The position numbers and the translations under genes were made by a program. The notes beneath the pieces are model-generated. The model was not told where the DNA came from and made no database searches. It worked only from the letters and a program-made list of their open reading frames with translations. A DNA stretch of 64,000 nt, taken from positions 76,109,669 to 76,173,668 of the forward strand of contig CM066988.1 in assembly GCA_033977485.1 (NCBI GenBank). Reading direction: 5' to 3'. The DNA comes from Hydrangea macrophylla. Its lineage: Eukaryota; Streptophyta; Magnoliopsida; Cornales; Hydrangeaceae. Below, piece by piece: positions 21,373 through 31,985 of the stretch (its first letter is position 1; every line of letters begins with the position of its first letter).

Positions 21373-22560
21373 GTAAAAAGGTCATTAAGAGAAGTTTTAT
21401 TGGGATTAATGACAACTTAAAATACACATTGGGATAAGTTCTCCCAATGTCTATAGACCAAAATACCCTCATCTTTAACCTCTAGCCCTAACCAAACCCT
21501 AGTCACCATTACCACTACTCCACACAACCTCCGACCACCACCCTTGCCACCTTCGGCCTCCACCCTCGCCATCTCTGGCGACCACCACCTTGCCATCGAT
21601 CTCCGGCGAACACCACAACACTTGACTTTCTTAATTCTCTCTCTTTGTCTCCCTCTTTGTCTCTCTCTCTATAAGTATATATACATATATATAGATATCA
21701 CATATTGATATATCACAAATTCATACACCATTGTCTTTTCAAAGCAACACAACAAGACTATGCTTTCAATTTCACTAGTTGTTACTCGACGCAAAAGACA
21801 TATTTTTTCTACGTGTAGTCAATACAGTTCAGATTGTGGTATCCACCTCTCTTCTGAATCGGAGCAGAGTTGTGCTACAGAAGAAGAACATACTACTAAG
21901 TGAAATCAGAAATCCTAAGTCAAATTTCACTTCAGATTATATATCCTAAGTGAATATTGACTTAGGATTTCAGACATTATAAGCAAAATTTCACTTAGGA
22001 TATATGATTTTCCTTCTCACAAAAACACCTATGAACTAGTAGGTTTTATTGATCAATTTTTTACTACTATATTTAATTGAAAGTGATGAAATGTGTTCAA
22101 ATCAAAATTAAGTGAAATTTCACTTAACTTAACTTATAATACGTGAGATTTCACTTAAGATCTTCACTTAAAAACTAAAAAAAAATTCACTTCAAAATAT
22201 AGTAAGTAAAATTTCACTTACTATAAATTTCCAAAAAAATTACACCAAAAAATGAAGAAAAAATAGAGACTCTAGATCTGTGATCTAGAAGACAACCACG
22301 AGCTCGTTTTATATTAAAGATAGAGGCTGAAACTCTAGATCTAAGATCGAAAGTTGATGATGATGACGGTGCTTGTTCGCGATGGTGGTGGTGGTGGTTC
22401 GTAGTGGTGTCGAAAGGTGGTGGTGATGGTGGTGGTGGCTTGATGATGCTGGTGGTGGCTCATGATGGTGGTCATGTTAGCTTGTGGGGTTTCTTGTTAA
22501 TGGGCTGTCTTTTAAACCAAGAAGGACCAACCTTAGGGGACCTAGATCAAGCCTCCCATT
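21373..22560. repeat. Unclassified repeat with CCA/TGG-rich arms and a palindrome cluster
   Basis: A CCA-rich arm (21500-21620) and a GGT-rich arm (22340-22480) are roughly inverted relative to each other. Between them (21898-22225) lie about ten occurrences of TTTCACTTA or its complement, including the palindrome AAGTGAAATTTCACTT at 22110-22125. No TIR or TSD seen and no gene. Confidence 0.4.
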
Positions 22561-23450
22561 GTTGTATATGCAGATAAGGTCTAGTTCGAATTTTTAAAAA
22601 ATAATTTTAAAATTTTAGTGTAATAAATTTTATAAGTTATGCTGAACAAAAATGATTAAAATTATATATAACTATAAAACACCATGTAAACAAGTAAAAT
22701 AAATTCAATAGTGACATTAATATTCCCTAATTTCTTTCTTAAGAAACACAAATAAACTAAGCATAATTTATATTGTTTTCTTTTAAAGGAACCAAGCAAA
22801 ATATACACAATTTAAACTCGCAATATGTTAAGTGCATCCTAGTTAATTTGTACAAATACATGGATCGAAATGAAAAAGAATAGAAATGAATTTTCTAAAT
22901 GACTTAAAGATATTCATTTTCTTCAAATCACAATCCTGAAATACATATATACACTCGTTCTCTACATCCTATATTATCTAAATGGTATATCCAATTTTGG
23001 TTTAGTTTCAAATCTTTTGGTGTTTTGTTCCAATTTCGGATTCATTTTTTGAGATTATACATGTGCCCAAACTTATTTTTGTTAAGTTTCGGCTTTGGGT
23101 ACACAATTTATGTTCCTATCTAGTTTTAGCTCTGAGCAATTTATCAAATTTTAGTACAGAGTCAAGCTATTCGAAATATTTGTACACCGTGAAATAGGAT
23201 TAGTTAGGGCTCGCTGTAAGTAACATGTTTAGGATAGAAAAATGGCAAGTACAACTAGTCCAAAGAGGACGACTATTATTGATATCTCGATCATATTTGG
23301 TACAACTCGATCTCTTTCCACAAAATGATGAATTTTATGCCAGGGGTGCAACTGCAAGCTAAACTGAGCCTGGTGTGAGCATATATAAGACTGTGTTTTC
23401 AGAATGAAGGGATCAACAAGTGGATTGAAGTGGTGATCAAGCTAGAGTGT
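22561..23450. other. AT-rich spacer, no feature seen
   Basis: No coding motif, terminal repeat or strong tandem repeat was recognised on either strand. Confidence 0.4.
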
Positions 23451-23631
23451 CTTTTCTGGGTATGGTTAATTATGTAGTTATCAGAAGATATCCTTCCGAA
23501 CGTACCGACACAGCCTGATGCATCGAGTTCTCGCTTAAAGTTTCAAAAATTTTCCAGGCCTCGTCGGCGCTTTTGTGTAGGAAAGTTCTTGCACAAACGG
23601 CATCGACGGTATTACGGACAGAGAGAATTAG
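23451..23631 (-). pseudogene. Short gypsy gag-like fragment
   Basis: On the minus strand an open stretch reads VRNTVDAVCARTFLHKSADE and then AWKIFETLSENS, resembling the gag segment of plant Ty3/gypsy elements (V.A.CGG.F..K..DEA...L..ISENS). It abuts the copia fragment at ~23632. The identification is from motif memory only. Confidence 0.4.
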
Positions 23632-25146
23632 TCCCATTGGAGACTTGCTATGTCTGAAGAGTATAATGCTCTTCTATCTCAACATACTTGGGATCTTGTT
23701 TCATTACCTCCTCAGAAATCTGTCATAGGCTGTAAGTGGGTATTCAAAATCAAACATAAAGCTGATGGAAGCGTGGCTAGGTACAAAGCTAGGTTGGTTG
23801 CCAAAGGCTTTCATCAAGTTGAAGGTCTTGATTTCTTTGAGACGTTTAGCCCTGTGGTTAAGCAACCCACAATCAGGATTGTTGTCTCTTTAGCATTACA
23901 CTTTGGTTGGAAAATTCAACAACTTGATGTCTCAAATGCATTTCTGCATGGAGTACTTGAAGAAGAGGTTTACATGATTCAACCTCCAGGTTTCACAGAT
24001 TCTTCCCTTCCTCATCATGTCTGCAAGTTAAACAAGGCTCTCTATGGCTTGAAACAGGCACCCAGAGCCTGGTTTGCAACATTTTCCAAGTTTCTGATTC
24101 AGTATGGGTTTAGTAACAGTCATGCTGATAACTCACTGTTTGTATATCATTCTTCAGGCCATATCATGATAGTCTTAGTCTATGTGGATGATATTCTCAT
24201 CACAGGTAGTAACCCAGCTGATATTATTACTCTTATCTCAGCAATGAAAGTTCCCTTTGCCATGAAGGAACTTGGTTCTCTTCATTTTTTCTTAGGTATT
24301 GAAGCCAAGTCTGTTTCTCAAGGGTTATTACTTTCACAAAGCAAATATGCTTCAGAACTTTTAATCAAAGCTTCCATGCAGGATTGCAAACCTTGTGCCT
24401 CACCAAGTGCTTCTAAACCACCAATAGTCCTGGACACCACCCCTTTTTCTGACCCATCTCTATACAGAAGTTTAGTGGGTTCTCTTCAGTATCTAATAGT
24501 CACTCGTCCAGATCTTTCCTATGCAGTTAACTGGGTTTGTCAATTCATGCAAGCACCATTGAATCATCACTTTGTAGCTGTAAAAAGGATTTTGAAATAT
24601 ATAAAGGGTACCATCAATCATGGACTGATTTTTCAAGCTAGTCCTCTTGATTTACTTGCTTACACAGACTCTGACTGGGCTGGGGATCATACTGATAGAA
24701 GATCTACTTCAGGCCATTGTGTTTATCTCGGTACTAATCTCATCTCTTGGTCTGCTAAAAAGCAAGCTACTGTGGCTCGCTCCAGTACCGAAGCAGAATA
24801 CAAAGCTTTGGCGAACTCTGCTGCTGAGCTTCTCTGGATTAATCAACTGCTAAAAGATCTTCATGTACCATTGGTTTCTGTTCCTACTGTGTGGTGTGAT
24901 AATATTGGAGCACTTTCCTTAGCAGCCAATCCCGTTCTACATGCGCGAACCAAACATGTTGAGGTTGATTTTCACTTTGTTCGGGAAAAAGTTGCTTCTA
25001 AACAAATTCGGATTGCTCACATTTCCTCTGCTGATCAAATTGCAGACATCTTTACCAAAGTCCTCTCAGTCTCCAGGTTTAAGTATCTTAAAGACAAGTT
25101 GATGCCGTCTCAAGCAGAAGATCATCAACTTGAGGGGGACTGTTAG
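23632..25146 (+). pseudogene. Copia RT-RNase H, 5'-truncated but open
   Basis: One continuous ~500-codon frame covers the RT N-terminus (HWRLAMSEEYNALL, preceded by truncation at ~23632), the KARLVAKGF and DVSNAFLHG segments, the YVDD polymerase motif at 24181-24192 and Ty1-type RNase H (DSDWAGD, RSSTEAEYKALA, ARTKHVEVDFHFVREK), ending at TAG 25144. Gag, protease and integrase are absent. The stop overlaps the 3' LTR start (CTTGAGGGGGAC polypurine tract, then TGTTAG). The frame has no internal stop, so the truncated copy is fairly young, but without a 5' LTR it cannot be autonomous. Confidence 0.85.
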
Positions 25147-25426
25147 ATAATCATGTTCAGCTCTACTGAGCTTATAGTGTCCTGCGTCACATGTGATCAC
25201 TTTGATAAACACCACTTGATTTAGTTGAGATTTGTTCTGTTTGATACAGTTTTTCTGTTTTATCCATTCTGTTGGAAGTGTAACAAACTGTAGCCCACTT
25301 GCTCTTAATCTCTCTTTAGTCTATATAAGAGAGTGATCTCAGTGTATTTGGTTAAGAAAGCTTAATGAGAAATTTCTTTCAGTTCTTTACTTTCTTCAAA
25401 CTTTACCATATTCACAATTCTCGACA
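25141..25426 (+). repeat. 3' LTR of the truncated copia element
   Basis: Begins TGTTAGATAATCATG straight after a polypurine tract and most likely ends ...TTCTCGACA at 25426 (286 bp). A TATA-like CTATATAAGAG lies at ~25320. No second copy exists in the window, so the 3' end is a judgement. Confidence 0.65.
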
Positions 25427-25639
25427 TGGAACAAACATGGATTTTTTTAAACAAACTTTTGCATGACAACTTAGTGATGTCACGTGCTTCCTAGTTTACT
25501 CGTATCATTGCATAGCTCATGAACATTGGAATGCACATGAAAATAAAAATAAAAAAAATCATGAAAATTAGAAAGCTACCTTGAGGACAAAACCCGGATC
25601 TCTGTAGCCCACCTCCGCTTGGGTGGATTAAGGAAAATT

Positions 25640-26160
25640 TCTATGTCACCATTCGCTCGCAAATTAATTACTACCTTGTCGGTGATTTTTCATGATGATA
25701 AAAGCGAATCCCATACATGCTAGAGTTTGGCGAGATAGTGAGAAAGATCTCTTACGCGCTAAAGCTGCAGCTTCTCTCCATGCTATTTCTAAAGTTGTAA
25801 AGTGTGGTTTTAAAGGGGTCATCTTTGAATTAAGTTGATTGGTTTTTGTTCTACTCCCCTTTTGTGCGACTAGAAATCCACTCTAGATTGGGCTATCAAC
25901 ACAACCATCCAAAGGGAAGACCCTTTTTGGAAAACTCTTTTGATTTTTGGAATGTTTCAAAATTCTCAGATCAGTTAATTTTGTAGCACACAACCTTCCC
26001 CATTGGTACCAATTAGTAATTTTTGTTCTTTTTGCGATCCAATCCCCATTGATGCTATACCTCGCTCTATTTTTGAGGTGGCTACTCAAGTGGGTGGGAT
26101 CTCTAGATCTTGCTTCATCTTTTGTTACTTAATGAATTGCCTTTTTAGATAAAAAAAAAG
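25640..26160 (+). pseudogene. LINE (L1-type) RNase H tail with poly(A), copy 1
   Basis: Broken frames contain HARVWRDSEKDLLRAKAAAS, INTTIQREDPFW, RSVNFVAHNLPHW and IPIDAIPRSIFEV, matching the RNase H domain and C-terminus of plant L1 LINEs. It ends with an A-rich tail at ~26150 (GATAAAAAAAAAG). Several frameshifts. Confidence 0.65.
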
Positions 26161-26249
26161 AGGGAATCTTCTACAACCTTTGGGACATGTGTGGACTAGA
26201 AATAATGAGTCCCACCTGATTCGAGCTACACTTTGATAGATACAGTAGA

Positions 26250-26391
26250 TAGGGGTGTAATCGGCTCACTTCAGTTCAGTAATGGGAGATTTTCAAACCG
26301 ACTAATCGATTTTAGTTCATTTTTTACACAATAATATCTTTGAGTAAACTGACCAAATTAGTCAGTTTGGTTAGGTTTTCTTACACCCCTA
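26250..26391. mobile_element. 142-bp hAT-like MITE
   Basis: Ends TAGGGGTGTAA...TTACACCCCTA form perfect 11-base inverted repeats. The interior has AT-rich and CGGTT-like stretches. Flanks (ACAGTAGA / ACAACATA) only partly match, so the TSD has decayed. Confidence 0.7.
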
Positions 26392-26779
26392 ACAACATAA
26401 CAAATTCAATTATGAGCCCATGTTTTGTATATACACAACATATATTTGTAAAGAATTTTGGACTCAGGTTGGACTTGAGAAAACTCTACGAAAATTTGGG
26501 GTGAGCTTGGATTAATCCCAAGTCAAGTATGATTACCTCCAGTTGCAGTCCTAAATTTACTTTTGATTTAGGAAAGGTGAAGTAGTACAATATATGGACA
26601 CCTAATATGAATTTTCAACTGCACTGAGTGTGGATGAGTAGGCTGATCTTGGGAGGTAAGTTTCCTAGGACCTAACTTCGAGTATACTCCCCATGTTCCG
26701 GTATGTGCAAAATATGGAAGCGAGCCCACCACCTAAGATTCACCTCCCAGGATTGGTTCCTTTAACCAACTAGATGTGT

Positions 26780-27574
26780 GCCCTATAGAGTTCTGTGATC
26801 TGGACGTAATCATCGAGTTTGTTGATTGGGCCGAGATTATTCTCACACGGGCTAACCTGGATCGTGCTTAGAGATGGATGGTGGCGGCTTGGTTGATTTG
26901 GCATAGGTAAAATCGATGGGTTATGGAGGGTACTAGAATTGGTGTTGATGACATGGTTTCGTCCATTCATAGCTTTGTGTGAGCTTATAACGACGCTATG
27001 CGTATGAAATAGAGCATGGGTAACGCCACTCCTCGGATTCGTAAATGGGTGGCACCGCCTGCAGGTTATTTGAAGTTTAATGTGGATTGGGTGATGATTA
27101 AAGACTTGGGTGCTTTTGGATTGGGCGTGGTCCTTCGAGATGGTATTGGAACATTTCTAGTGGCTTTCTCTGATTTTGTGCATGGTGCACTTGATCCTAA
27201 TGTTGCTGAATGCATTGCGATGGTGCAAGCATTGAAGGTGATCAGGATCTTGGGCTATTCTAGACTTGTGGTGGAAACAAATGCTCTCTCAGTCGTTCAA
27301 GCTATTAATCATGGGGTTTTGAGAGTGTTGCTTTTGGTCATTTGATCCAGGAGCTTAGTTCTTTTGTTGATAGTTTGGCCATCTTTGTTTTAATCAAATG
27401 TACCGAGAAAGGAACTTGGTCGGTCATTCTTTAGCTAAGCTAGCTCGTAGCTACAAAACTTATATGGGTTTGGATAGGAAACTACCCTCCTGAATTTCAC
27501 CATTTGGTGGACTCTAATATTGTAGCTATTTCAAGTTCGTAATAAAATTTTTGTTTCCTCCCAAAAAAAAAAAG
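26780..27574 (+). pseudogene. LINE (L1-type) RNase H tail with poly(A), copy 2
   Basis: Upstream frames read WMVAAWLIWHR and MVSSIHSF. The open frame 27016-27345 reads WVAPPAGYLKFNVDW, GLGVVLRDGIGTFLVA, NVAECIAMVQALKV and YSRLVVETNALSVVQAI, the RVT_3-type RNase H domain of plant L1 LINEs. A frameshift follows (GHLIQELSSFVDSLAIF), and the copy ends in poly(A) at 27563-27574. The first catalytic Asp is kept (NVDW), as are the AE and ETNA segments. 5'-truncated. Confidence 0.75.
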
Positions 27575-27995
27575 AATTTATATTACTGGGCTTAACCTGA
27601 GAAGACTCAGCATTCATGACTAAGTATATCACCTACATATATCTCCAAGCTGTTTGGGTAGCCCATTTTATATGGAGTTTTGAATGTGTCAGACCCGAGC
27701 TAGTTTAATGGGTTTTTATCGTCTTGGACTAGGTTTAGTTTGGATGCATCTCAATCGATTATCTATATGTAACTTAATTGTTACTCCTTCCATCCCAAAT
27801 TAAGGGTGTGTTTGGTAATCTAATTTTTTTAGCACTTATTTTTCGTCAACGTGTTTGATAATTTACCACTTTATTGTAAAAAAACTAAAAAAAAATTACT
27901 GAAAACTTTAAGTAAAAAATTTCAACTAAAAATCATCACTGAATACAGTCAATTTTAGTAGATGAAACACTATTTTAGGTATTGCAAATTAAGTA

Positions 27996-28121
27996 TATGT
28001 AGCTTAAAGCATAGGTTGGTATAGCTCAAGTGGCTAAGAGTTTGGCATATATAAGCCCCCTCCAATGCTTAGGTTTAGAGTTCAAACCTCATCCCCCCCT
28101 CCCATATCAAAAATAAAATTA
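27996..28121 (+). mobile_element. tRNA-derived SINE, plus strand
   Basis: Box A TAGCTCAAGTGG at 28022-28033 and box B GAGTTCAAACC at 28078-28088 are spaced as in a tRNA promoter and followed by an A-rich tail. AAATTAAGTA flanks the segment at 27986-27995 and 28122-28131, a credible TSD. A related copy lies on the minus strand at ~46380-46476. Confidence 0.75.
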
Positions 28122-28298
28122 AAATTAAGTAGCCTAAAATTTTTAGTACTTAACACTTGGTATTTAGTTTTCATACTCCAGTAATTTGAGTTTCTACTAC
28201 TATATATTTTGTTTCCCTCATAGATAGTAATTAGGCCTTGTTTGGTTACTAGATATGTTGGAGTGAGGGAAAAAAAATATGAACAAATATTCTAAGAA

Positions 28299-28477
28299 GA
28301 GTAATGTTATGCTTCCAAAATTTTCCATCTCAAACACTTCTCAAATACATGTGGTAGTGGGACCAACTTCAATAATAGGGCCACTTCAACATCCTCCAAT
28401 CAAAATCCAGTGGACCCACTATCACATGTATTTAGAAATCATTTAGAATCCAAAGTTTAAAAAGCGTAGCATAACTC
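28299..28477. mobile_element. Mutator-like MITE, family M1, copy 1 (179 bp)
   Basis: Imperfect TIRs GAGTAATGTTATGCTTCC / ...AGCGTAGCATAACTC, flanked by TTCTAAGAA and TTCTAAAAC, a 9-base TSD with two changes. The interior has CACATGTATTT motifs. Related copies are at 44800-44979 and 61375-61555. Confidence 0.7.
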
Positions 28478-29513
28478 TTCTAAAACAATTACCTTGATTT
28501 CTCTCAGATCAATTTAGTAAACTAAAGAACTTATTGGAAATTTGAGATCTATAGAAAATAAGGGCTAAGGAAAGGGAATTGAATAAGAATAAGAGCATCT
28601 CCATCCCATTCGCTTTATCTGACGTGGCATCGTCATGTCTCAATTTGACCTCACAATCAATTCCACCCAAACTGTTAAAATCTAACATGGTAAAAGACAA
28701 ATTCACACTTGAGAACAATCTTTTCACCCAAACACCTTAGGTCAGCAAGTGGGATCCATTATTTTTCTAGTTACTCACCCAATGAGGTACTTTAAGTGAA
28801 TAATGGGTGAGCAAATTTTGGGTGGGCATAATTGTTCTCCTCACACTTATGTTAAAAAAAGACACAAGTGACTGACAATTGAATATTTGGTAATAAAAAA
28901 AGGGATATTAGGTTATAGACCTGGTCGCGCCCGTCTCGAAAGTGGGTGGCGGTCCCTTTGAGGACCGCAACTGATTACTTTGAAAGGTGTAAACGTGTGG
29001 GTGAAAGTACGTAAAAGTGGGACCAGGGCTCGTAAAAGTTTCAAAGTCGATACCTAACATTATCAGGTGTTTGGATCCCTGTAAAAATGATTAACGTAAT
29101 CATCTTTGACTTTTAAAAAAAATCATTTTGAGAAAAGTAGGCCCATTAAAAGTGTGAGTCTTGATATAGTCATGCGAAACTAGAGTTCTTGAGATCGGTT
29201 CTGGGACTCGATTATGTCGAGGGAAGCTGTTAAACACCCTCGAGCATTTATGACACACGGTTGCCAATAAGTTTTGAGAAAAGTGATTTAAGTCAAAGTC
29301 GGAGTACATCGAACGTACGATGAGTGTTGTGCCCGAATTTTCTTAAATAAAGCTATCGGTTAACTTGATGGAAAAGGCCCTTACGAGGTAAGTAAAAAAG
29401 TATCTTGTATTTTGTTTTGTTGAATCGAGCATTCTTGACACACGGTTGCCAATTTAATGTTTTGTTTAGAGCCGAAAGCAAAAGCCGGGGTCCAAAGTAA
29501 TTTAAAAAATATG
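28478..29513. other. Mixed repeat DNA, no gene
   Basis: Degenerate sequence. From ~28910 it resembles LTR or leader DNA of a gypsy element (GTGGGTGGCGGTCCCTTTGAGGAC). CACACGGTTGCCAAT occurs twice (29255 and 29440). No coding domain recognised. Confidence 0.35.
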
Positions 29514-29665
29514 GCGAGAGTTAGGGTCGGTGTCCAGTTGAAAAAGAGTGCCAGAAGTAAGGGTCGGTGCCCAATGATTTGAAAAACATGTACCAGAAGT
29601 AAGGGTCGGTGCCTAGTGATTGAAAATGTGTACCGGAAGTATGGGTCGGTGCCTAGTGAAAGTAG
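29514..29665. repeat. ~40-bp minisatellite, four units
   Basis: Four units of AGAAGTAAGGGTCGGTGCC.AGTGATTTGAAAA..TGTACC run up to the 5' LTR of the next element. Confidence 0.75.
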
Positions 29666-29691
29666 TTTGAAAGTAGTTGTAATGTAATGGA

Positions 29692-31960
29692 TATAACACC
29701 AGTGTACGGGTTTCTTGTTTTTCATTACATTTTCATGCATGATAATGTGATGTGTTGTGTTGTGTGTGATAGCATATGTAAATGAGTTTTGACTCACGAG
29801 TCAATTTGGGTGTCTGTGTAAGAGAACCTTGTGAGACAGTGTGAAGTGAATATTTTGATGATGTGACGTCTCTCCGAGATTGAGACGGTCATTGTGGAAT
29901 ACCTTAGATGTTTATCTGAGTATTTTACTATCTGTATTGGTTTAGAATTTATTGTGGTTGTTAATTTTAGTATCCCAGTGAGGATAAATTGACTCGTTAC
30001 ATAATTGATAGGCTAATTAGCAAATTTTGAAAAATTATGTGGGATTGCGTAATTACGGACCCAAACGGAACTTAGACGAAAACTTTTATGCATTAGAGAT
30101 TTCACTCGTAAAGCCATAACTTTGACGTTTTAAGACATTTTGGAAGACAATAAGAGGATTGGAGGAACTCATGGGGAGTTAAACACACATTCCAAGAGTA
30201 CTCGTGGCTATATATAGAAAGAGGTGAATTATTTTCATTTGCTAAAGTTTTCTAACCCAAATCAAGAGGAGGCCAAAGGGGGATTTTGGAAGCTTCGATC
30301 TTTACAATGCCAAATAATGACCGTTCGTCCGTTGGTTTTCAACCAAAATTATATTTTTGAGCTCTTAGATGTAAGAGCTTCATTTTCATACCTCTTAGGC
30401 CTTGTTTGGATAAGTTTTTTAAAAACTCATTTCTAGAATTTTCATAAAAAGTTGTTAATCAGATTTTTGATCCATAGGAATCGTACTAGATGAACTTCTA
30501 CATGTTCCTTGTGCTTGGGTTTTCCTTGGAATGAATTTTTTTTAGGAGTGTTAATCGGAGGTGAGTGATTCAACTATTTATTTTGGAATGATTTCTTGAC
30601 ATGTATTCATGTTTTGTGTGAAAAGCATGTTTTAATTTGTAATATATATTGTTTAGTTCATATTGGGCGATTATATTGATAAGTAGGCTCAATTCTACGG
30701 TGAAATATTTAACTTATGTCGAAAGCATGGTGAAATGTGGTATGAGCATGTTTACTTGCTATTTGGGTCAAAGGAGCACATGGTACCAAGCCATTGTGTG
30801 GAGCCGTTATAGGCATGAGATCGCACGTTTGAAGAAAAGAAACGTGGGTCTTACCTAGTCACGTGGACTTATTGGCGAGGAGTCGCGGACTAGGAGTGTG
30901 GACTGTATACGTGAGACTCCGGAGACTAGTATGAATTGTAGAGATGTGAATGCGAACATGTTTACCATTCATGTGCATTGTTGTTTTATTCACTAAGCAT
31001 TAGCTAAACAAATCAAAATATGTGTGGTTATTTAAATAGCCATTGCAGGTGTTAATGCCGACGAGGAATCGCGTAAGTGATCGAGGGATGATGGGTGTTC
31101 ACTTAGAAGGCGACTCTCTATCTTTATCTCATGGTTTTGTAATCGAAACATTAGTTTAATTGTTTTGTTTAAGAAACTTGTAATAGAATCGGATGATAGT
31201 ATTGTAATAGAACTTAGAACTTGTAGATTAGAAGCTCTGGATACATTCCAAACGTTTGTAATATATTTTGTAGGTCTTTTGGATATGTTGGAGTTGTAAA
31301 AGAACTCATAAGCTTGGGTTTAAGTGCATAAAAGGAGTCAATAGTCCATATTATTCAAAACATTGAGCACCTTTAAGATTGTGCCAAACGTGTCTTTAAC
31401 GAGTTTTGTAAACATTTTCCTTAAAGTGAAATATTATATATGTTTAAATACCTTCCATAAAGTTTCGGAAGAAACTGATTTGGAGGGGGTACTCTTTGTT
31501 GCGTCGAAAGTTGAACAAAAACAAGTGGTTGGCTGTTAAAAGGACTTTCGACCAGTTGAAGATACACATTCGACCGATCGAATACCCCTTTGGTTGAAAC
31601 TTCACCAAAGGCACCTGGTCAATGGGACTTTCAACCGGTCGAGAGGGGCGTTTGATTGGTCGAAATACCCCCTGCTAGCTTGGTTGGTCCTTACACTTCC
31701 AAACATTTTCAAAAGTTCTAATTACAAACTTAAGCTTCTTTTGGGACCCTTTTAAGGGAAAATTAGTTAATCAAATTTTGAAGCCTCCAGGCGAAAAGTG
31801 TACTTTGGATTGACTTCGGTATGAACCGAAATGAGAGTTATGTTTCTTTTTCCACTGCATTGTCTTAAACCAATCTTTTTAGGAACATTAATGAATTAAG
31901 TTGGCCTCAGTGGCATGTCACAAGCTTTGGTTTCACTTGTTTTGGGACCGGCCTGTGACA
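29692..31960 (+). repeat. 5' LTR of the LARD-like element
   Basis: Pairs with 35532-37619. Near its 3' end it holds TTCGACCAGTTGAAG/CGACCGATCGAA/CAACCGGTCGAG repeats. It has an extra segment near 30395-30470 (TTAGGCCTTGTTTGG...) missing from the 3' LTR, possibly a small later insertion. Confidence 0.85.
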
Positions 31961-31985
31961 TTTAGTGGTATCAGAGCAATAGGTT
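31961..31985 (+). other. Primer-binding site region
   Basis: TTTAGTGGTATCAGAGCAAT directly follows the LTR. TGGTATCAGAGC is the initiator-Met-tRNA primer site common in plant LTR elements. Confidence 0.8.

Noticed and set aside
27782..28000. CTCCTTCCATCCCAAATTAAGGG resembles a Stowaway MITE terminus
   Set aside because: No matching inverted end or TA duplication was found downstream; at most a fragment.
28022..28088. A functional tRNA gene
   Set aside because: Boxes A and B are present but no cloverleaf or anticodon arm can be drawn, and an A-rich tail and TSD mark a SINE.
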